A DNA stretch of 64,000 nt from Oxytricha trifallax (Eukaryota; Ciliophora; Spirotrichea; Sporadotrichida; Oxytrichidae): positions 1 through 64,000 of the forward strand of contig ARYC01001254.1 of assembly GCA_000711775.1 (NCBI GenBank). The letters run 5' to 3'. Of the stretch, positions 57,690-64,000 are shown one piece after another. Positions within the stretch are counted from its first letter, which is position 1; each line of letters begins with the position of its first letter. The position numbers and the translations under genes are program-made. The notes beneath the pieces were generated by a model that had not been told where the DNA came from, did not search any database, and worked only from the letters and a program-made list of their open reading frames with translations.

Positions 57690-58923
57690 TTAATGGGGAT
57701 ATCTTTAATAAAAATGGACCAGTATAGAAGAAATCAAAGAAACTGGTAAATTACAATTAAGAGTTAGGCATTGAAATCAAGTTTATTTAATTCTGATTTA
57801 TGTAATTAAATAATTCAATTTTAAATTCCATCATAATATTTTGTAAGTAGCAGCAACCACAATCCAAACATTAAATTTAGCAACGAATGCCCATGGAGAA
57901 TAAAAACTAATTTATGGACTAGAGATCTCTCTAATCCATGGTTAGTGCTCAATAAAATATAAACAATAATAAAAGCACTAATGATTTGCGATCTTTAATA
58001 AATCAGACTTTACAATCACGGGGTTAACCTCTTGGAAGTGGAGGCCACACTTCAACTAACATTAGTTCTTCAGTAAATCTATTATTAATATAGATTTATA
58101 ATACAATAACACAAAATGCAGTAATTTTTATGATAAAACTATATAAACTATTTATTAGATATTAAATCAAGCAAACTTCACTAGCAGTATAATGAATGAT
58201 AATTAGCAAAGTTCAAACATTTTAGCTGGTGCACTGATTACTGATTATTTTGATACTAATGGCCTAATTACTCAATCAGATATGCATAGATAAAATGATT
58301 ATAAATACTATAAACAAATAATTATATATATATCATTCCATGATTATTTTCTAATAAAATTATGATGAAAGTTTTGATAATAGCAGTAATTAGTAGAGCA
58401 ATACAAGAAAACGTGCAGCAAGCAGGAATATATTTGGTAGTAGTATTCTTAAACTAAACTATTTTTACATTAATTTAATTGAATTTAGAATATTATAATG
58501 TGAATTTAGTGATAACAAGAAGCGCAGTGGCTCTAATTTGATGTAATTGAATAATTAAGCATTTGGAGGTGGTGCTAGTCATAATCCATATGATGATAGT
58601 CACATCACTACTAATAAGGGAATTATGGGTAGTGGCAAGAGAATACAAGATGACTCTGATATTATTGCTCAATTCATTTTAAATTTAGAGTTTTATTCAT
58701 TATTTTTGTTTTATAGATGAATATAATTACAATTGTTTATATAATTTAAGTATATAAATGCGATATCAATAAATTTAGTATTTTCGTCTTAAAAATAAAT
58801 AATTATTTAATTTTAAACAATAATAGATTTAATGTAGGCCAATCTAAATCCTCTCTTGGAGGTGGAACTCACAAAAACACCAACAATATCAGCATTGAGG
58901 GTGGATTTATTAAATTATTGTGA
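57690..58923 (+). CDS. Asn/Gln/Gly-rich protein, unrecognised
   Basis: Coding-like pieces in order: 'GDIFNKNGPVQKKSKKLVNY' (57697 onward), 'KHQIQQRMPMENKNQFMDQR' and 'LRSLINQTLQSRGQPLGSGG' (about 57860-58050), 'LNQANFTSSIMNDNQQSSNI' (about 58160), 'LAGALITDYFDTNGLITQSD', 'RKRAASRNIFGSS' (about 58410), 'GGGASHNPYDDSHITTNKGI' (about 58570) and 'SKSSLGGGTHKNTNNISIEG', ending at TGA 58921-58923. At least four AT-rich IESs split it. The start is not certain: an ATG at 57714 opens a different frame. Confidence 0.5.
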
Positions 58924-59220
58924 TTTTACTCAAAAACACATACTTTATTTCTTACTATTTTCAATTAAATAAAATCCTTTAGGCATTGAATTACTAAATA
59001 TTAAGAATAATAATCAAAATAATAATTGTATATAATTATAATTTATTTGTTAATAATTTCAGCAAGAAATAAATCCAAATTTGTTTATATCTCACTCCAA
59101 CAACAACTAAAATACTTTAATATACACATATTCACACTATATAGAATAAATAACAATCCAAATTTATCATAATAATCATTACAAAAACATCCAAATAAAA
59201 TATCGAACTAATAATCAATA
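58924..59220. other. AT-rich spacer
   Basis: No feature recognised between the two Asn/Gln-rich genes. Confidence 0.35.
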
Positions 59221-62200
59221 ATGAGGAAAGAAAAGATAAAAATGCAGATACTTCTGAAAGACAAACAAGTAAAATTGAAGCACATTCTCTCTGACATCGA
59301 AGAAGAGGAGGCAAAGGCAACAAATTAGGCTGCAATAATCGATAGGAATGACTATAAACCACAGTAAATAGATAAAAATGGAGGAACAAATTAATAAGAA
59401 ATAGTACAGTATAGTACATCAGAGGAGGATTCATCGTAGAAAATTAATTAAATGGGTAGTTATAAAAAAGATGACAGTTTTAAGAATAATATAGAGATAG
59501 AGAGAAATGAACCAAGCAGTTGGATCTCTATATCAAATTTGAAACAATAAATTCAATAGAAATTGTAGGGTTAGCATTAAATAAGATTTAAAATTTCTAC
59601 AATAATAAGAGAAACTTAGTTTTACATAATTTAAAAGTTTACCTTCTCTATGTCCTTACTTTATACCAACTTTAAATCATAATTTATAGTTATAAATGAA
59701 ATTTTTATTTGATTTTTTTAAAAACAACTCTCTTGTCTTTATGATATTTTTAATTTATATAAAATGAGTCTTAATATCTTTTATATTTTTCATAAATTCA
59801 ACTAATAAGATAATATTGTATGTTTATAATTTACCCCTAAACCTTAAAACACAACTTCTTAAGTAGCAAATTCCACATCAGGGTTTTACTCGGACAACCA
59901 AAGCATTAAGAAATAATTAGTACATTAATTTAAGTCTCCATAACTGAATTCTTAAGGTAAATTTATCTCAAAGATGTCAGCATCAATCGACCATTCAGAG
60001 AAGGATAATTTCATCATTCAGTATATAAGATTTAAATTGATTTTACCCTTTAATTGAAAGACGGTGTTTTAAAATTAAAAATAATACCTATCATGTTATG
60101 AGTATTTTTTATGTGTTAATTCAAAGACTATTGCAAAGTCAAGATAAAAATATTGATAGTACCTAAACATAACTGATTTAACAAGAAAATAGTTAAGCTT
60201 AAGTAGAAATGAGTTATCAGCACAGTCCCTCTCAGTCAATCATTCACTCTTATAGAAACAACTAAAGTTATCATCAATTATTAAAAACTCAGTTTACTGC
60301 GTGTTAATCAGTAAATTTCCTAATATGTTTTTATTTAATAAAGTAGACTGTTTGATGGGCATAATTATGCATTGGAAGATCCAGAGAGCTAAGAATTGTA
60401 AAAAATCAACTGGTAAAATGAAGTAAATTTAGAAAGATTAAGACAGGAACAACATGATCAGAGCAGATCTGTGAATATAGAATCAAATCAGAGCAGGTCT
60501 AAGGGCAGAATAATCTCAAACAATCAAAGCAGAGGGAATAATTACCATTATTATTTATATTTTACCAAAAATAGCTATAATTAGGCAGATATCTTAAAAT
60601 TTATTGAATAGAACATACCTAGGAAATAATAATAGTAGCTTGACTGAACCATCTTCTATTACAAATGGGAAAAAATATACAGGGTAAAATATCAATAAAA
60701 CAATTTAACCCTATAAGTAAAGCTCTAAAACTCTAAAAAAGTCACCTCAATAACAATTGATTTCTAATACTATCATCTCCAAAAGAAAAAAGTCTCAATA
60801 GGATAACAAATAAGCCCTTAGACAGTAAGTTCATGAAAATTAGAGTTATACTTAGCAGTCAACTTCATTTCACACTTAGAATTAAGTGAACAATTAACTC
60901 TAGAAAATATAAGATTCATCTCTTTACTAAAACGCATAAAAGTTAAAACCAAGAGCTTAAACTTCTCTCTAGACTTAAACCAATAAGGAAATCATGCAAT
61001 AGCAAGCTTAGTTTAATCAGGATAGCCTCTATATAAAAACTAACATAGATAACAACTATGAGATACACTCAACTTCTTCAAAGAGTATTGACAAAAATTT
61101 GGCTTTAAATCTTCAAAGTTTGAACCAATTCACTAGCATCGTATGTCCAGGAAGTATTGATAAGCAGGGGCAGAGTTTCGCTAGAGAATTACATCAAGAA
61201 ATCATAACAGATTAAGAAGGAATTTAGCCTTAGTAGTCAACAAATGAAGACGATCCCTTGAATAAGCTCTTAAATACATATGACAAAGAATATACAAACT
61301 TTTTCAAAAGAGTCAATAAAATTAGGAAGTCTACTTCGAGAGACAAGCTTAACAACTAAGGCTAAATGAAATTAACAATAAAAGTGTAGATCACAAATCT
61401 AACAATAATAAATCATTTCTACTTGGATCTTATAGAATGAGAGAGCAGTAGAACTAATTAATTCAATCTGATCACATTAAAAACATAGCAAAGAGAGATT
61501 TCTCAAGAGATCATGCGTAAATGTTCTAGGTATCAAAATTTGCATTCTAAAATAATGGAGGGATGAATTCAGTTTTTGATCACACCTTAACTCTTTTACC
61601 TTCATATTATAATGATTTTAGTTTTAAGAGTTAACTCACCTAGTAGAGAGTGATGACCATCATTAAATCCCCACATCTGGTAGAATTCTTAGAAATGCAA
61701 GGTCAGAAAGAGACATACACTCTTTTCGATACAAAAATTCCGATGATTAAAAGCAACCTCAAAACAATGCGATTTCTTTCCAACTTAAAGCTATTAAGAA
61801 CAAGTACAAAAGCAAATTCGATAAGAGTCAGTAAAATGGAAAGTTGATCATACACACCCCATCATCTTCGGGAAGCGAACATTCTTAGAGAAATCAATAG
61901 ATTATAGACATAGAAGAGCAATATCTTAAAAGTTAAGTACTGTCTGGAAATTCTCTTCTTAGAGACGAACATTAAAATGAGTTGCCTCATATACTCTTAA
62001 AGCAGAATACAGATAGAGAGGAGAGATATTTGCCAAGCAAAGACAAAGATGATAAATACAGAAGGAACAGCAAAAGTATTGAAATACTATAGCGAATTGC
62101 AAAACTAGAATCTTATAAGATAGATACTATTGAATATTTGGGGGGAAGTTTCCTGCACTGGTTTGTGATAATAAAATATTTTAGGAAGTTTCCTGCACTT

Positions 62201-62704
62201 TTTTTTATTTTGTAATTTTTAATTTTTTTTAACTAAATCAATCTTTATGACAACTATCAACCAACTTCAGGACTAATTTCATTGTTATAATTATACTTTA
62301 ATTTATTAATCAATAGTCAATATCTATCTTCAGATTCCAAAAACTCTGACATTTTTCATCTGATATTTTAGGTTCTGTCTCTTAAATTTTATATTCCTTT
62401 ACTATAGTAATTCCAAATATAGCATCCAATTGTTAGTGTAATTCTGATTCAATTTATCTTGTTCTTACCATGCCTATAAAATGATAGACTATATTTCTTG
62501 AGATACTTCAATGATGAACAATATACTCTTAATATTGAATGGGTCATAAAAATATTAAATTTGTTTATTTATGTAAAATTTATTAAATTTAGCATAAAGA
62601 AAAAAACAGTGCAGGAAACTTCCTCGAGTGCAGGAAATTTCCCCTCCCCCGAATATTTATTAATTAAAATAATTATAAAGTTAGAGTACATTAATTTTCA
62701 ATGA
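59221..62704 (+). CDS. large Ser/Gln/Asn-rich low-complexity protein, unrecognised
   Basis: The ATG at 59221 gives 'MRKEKIKMQILLKDKQVKLK' with an acidic 'SDIEEEEAKATNQAA' run. Later pieces are 'SNTTSQVANSTSGFYSDNQS' (about 59855), 'SASIDHSEKDNFIIQY' (about 59980), 'EVNLERLRQEQHDQSRSVNI' (about 60420), then a long block from 60650 to 61370 ('NGKKYTGQNINKTIQPYKQS' to 'NKLLNTYDKEYTNFFKRVNK'). The next block is about 61365-61850 with 'LPSYYNDFSFKSQLTQQRVM', 'LVEFLEMQGQKETYTLFDTK' and 'LKTMRFLSNLKLLRTSTKAN', then 61855-62139 with 'HTPSSSGSEHSQRNQQIID'. The MITE at 62140-62650 interrupts it; excision with one GAATATTT gives 'DTIEYLLIKIIIKLEYINFQ' and TGA 62702-62704. The 61640-61800 part looks globular but matches no family I know. 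Confidence 0.6.
62140..62650. mobile_element. 511-bp MITE with 8-bp target duplication and doubled terminal motif
   Basis: GAATATTT at 62132-62139 and 62651-62658 flank it. Each end is G-rich (GGGGGG left; CCCCTCCCCC right) followed by GGAAGTTTCCTGCACT, and each end carries a second copy of that motif further in (left about 62184-62202; right about 62608-62623). The left copies are about 40 bp apart and the right copies are nearly adjacent. No protein is encoded. Eight-base duplications are typical of hAT-like families; the superfamily is inference. It lies in the 3' coding end of the preceding gene and its clean removal keeps the frame. Confidence 0.85.
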
Positions 62705-62862
62705 CAGTTTTTTTTAAATTATAGAATTGCAATTATCGTATGTAATATAATAATTTTATTGCCAAAATTTATAAATAATAGTTTTACTAACACCATCAAC
62801 ATAATTTAATCATTAATCAATTTTATTAGACTTATAACACTTATATTAATTATGTTTTAATT
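62705..62862. other. AT-rich spacer
   Basis: Between two genes on the plus strand; nothing recognised. Confidence 0.35.
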
Positions 62863-64000
62863 ATGGGCCACAGCTCCTCATTTTATTAGGATAATTCTCA
62901 CAGTAAAGAACAAATTATCAGTAATCTTAGCAGCCAAAGAAACTCGTTCATGATAAATCATAATAACAAACTGATATCAAATCATCAAAGAAATCAAAGT
63001 CCAAGCATGAAAAATATTATGCAAAAAGGCTAGAATCTAATAGAAAAAGTAAATAATCACATAGTCATTCATAAAAATCCTACTGACTAGAAATTCAGAA
63101 ACAAAATTGAGCAAATATAGCAATGTAAGTGTATTAATTTCTAAAGATTAAACATTTAATAGTAGCTTAGCATGAGTTGATAAGTAACAGAGTGAGCAAT
63201 ATATCAAACTACTCAAAAAACGAGCAGTAACTTAATCTTGCATTAGTAAATGAGAACAGAGACTTGAAACTGCAAATTTTGGTAATCTAATTTATCAATC
63301 ATAATAACTGTTTTTTATAGGATCTTAAGAAAATACTCAACGAAAAGTAACTAAGTCAGGAACAAGAACAACTGCAAGTGAAATCTTTGTACGAATAAAT
63401 GATAAATGATTTGAAACAGGAGTACGAAACTTACCTCACTAACAAGGAATCTGACTTTTTAATTGAGCGAAATAAGCTCGAAGGCTATAATAACCATCTA
63501 GAACTCATGCTACAGGAATCTATGAACATGCTTGTTATATAAAATCAGTAGATGCAGCAGCAGTTGGAAATTATGTAACTGAATTAAACTAACAAAAGCT
63601 CTACTTCTAAACTCAAAGAGTAGACTTAAACAAACCAGTTAATGCATATGATTTAATAAATGAGTCCAAATTTGAAGCATTGGGTAAACTTAAATAAGCA
63701 AAAATTCTTTTTCTCCCCTAATCTTTCTTCAATGGAGTAAAGCTCCTAATAAGACCCTTAATTCTCGATATAAAGTATGAAAAACTAGCTTCTGGTAGAA
63801 GGAAGTCAAAAATAATCATAGTAAAGACTTAGAAATTTGTTAAAAAACCAAACTGACTTGTCAAACATTAACAGAAACGATAACACAAATTAATTGTTCT
63901 CAAATGAAACAAATTTTAATATACTCTCAAGCTAGTCTCCCTATAAATAAGAACAATAATTCAATCCTAATTACCATAATAATAACTAATCCTAGTAATA
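62863..64000 (+). CDS. coiled-coil, Ser/Gln-rich protein, 3' end outside window
   Basis: The ATG at 62863 gives 'MGHSSSFYQDNSHSKEQIIS' (Gly2 could be myristoylated), then Asn/Ser-rich sequence. IESs at about 63122-63175 and 63285-63320 follow, then coiled coil: 'EQQLNLALVNENRDLKLQI', 'EQEQLQVKSLYEQMINDLKQ', 'ERNKLEGYNNHLELMLQESM', 'MQQQLEIMQLNQTNKSSTSK' (about 63200-63610). The rest is Gln/Ser/Asn-rich and still open at the right edge. Family not recognised. Confidence 0.6.

Overview
This window reads as germline (micronuclear) DNA of a spirotrich ciliate of the Oxytricha/Stylonychia type. In every recognisable protein TAA and TAG fall at Gln-tolerant positions and only TGA ends a gene. Spacers are very AT-rich. 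Genes are cut by short AT-rich internal eliminated sequences (IESs) and by whole transposons. One transposon carries C4A4-type telomeric ends, the hallmark of the TBE family. At four places (three transposon insertions in or near conserved coding sequence and one short repeat) removing the insertion and one copy of its flanking repeat restores the reading frame. I judge germline origin very likely; the species is not fixed by the sequence.

Layout. 1-780: decayed Tc1/mariner-IS630-type transposase. 1569-3617 (+): USP14/Ubp6 deubiquitinase without its first ubiquitin-like segment. 3799-6230 (-): MsrB-like protein split by a 1.2 kb palindrome flanked by TTAA. About 6640-7098 (-): small protein, possibly mitochondrial. 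7377-11960 (-): protein kinase with a long Gln/Asn-rich N-terminus, split by a 417-bp TA-flanked foldback element and a 1,220-bp TBE-ended element. 12221-13621 (-): Gln/Asn-rich protein. 13722-15805 (-): FAR1/Mutator-like transposase. 16064-17000 (-): cyclophilin. 17455-20433 (+): Cdh1/Fzr activator of APC/C. 20849-23656 (-): Rok1/DDX52 helicase. 24042-27541 (+): unrecognised coiled-coil protein. 27902-29569 (+): MORN protein. 29594-30008: second foldback copy. 30481-32790 (+): acyl-CoA oxidase.

From 32947 to the end: Cys-rich membrane protein (-), very large coiled-coil protein (+), CWC27 spliceosomal cyclophilin (+), COMM-domain protein (-), cytosolic leucyl-tRNA synthetase (-), small intron-containing gene (+), Deltex-type RING E3 (-), Gln-rich fragment (-), formin (+), several Asn/Gln-rich genes (+), a 511-bp MITE with an 8-bp target duplication (62140-62650), and the start of a coiled-coil gene that runs off the right edge.

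The host genes are ordinary housekeeping and cytoskeletal genes in no functional cluster, as expected for germline DNA in which each locus later becomes its own small somatic chromosome. The notable content is the insertions: at least four non-autonomous elements of different superfamilies (TBE-like ANT, Tc1-like TA, piggyBac-like TTAA, and one with an 8-bp duplication) sit in or beside genes, three of them directly in coding sequence. No tRNA, rRNA or CRISPR array was seen. MDS (retained segment) and IES borders are approximate unless stated.
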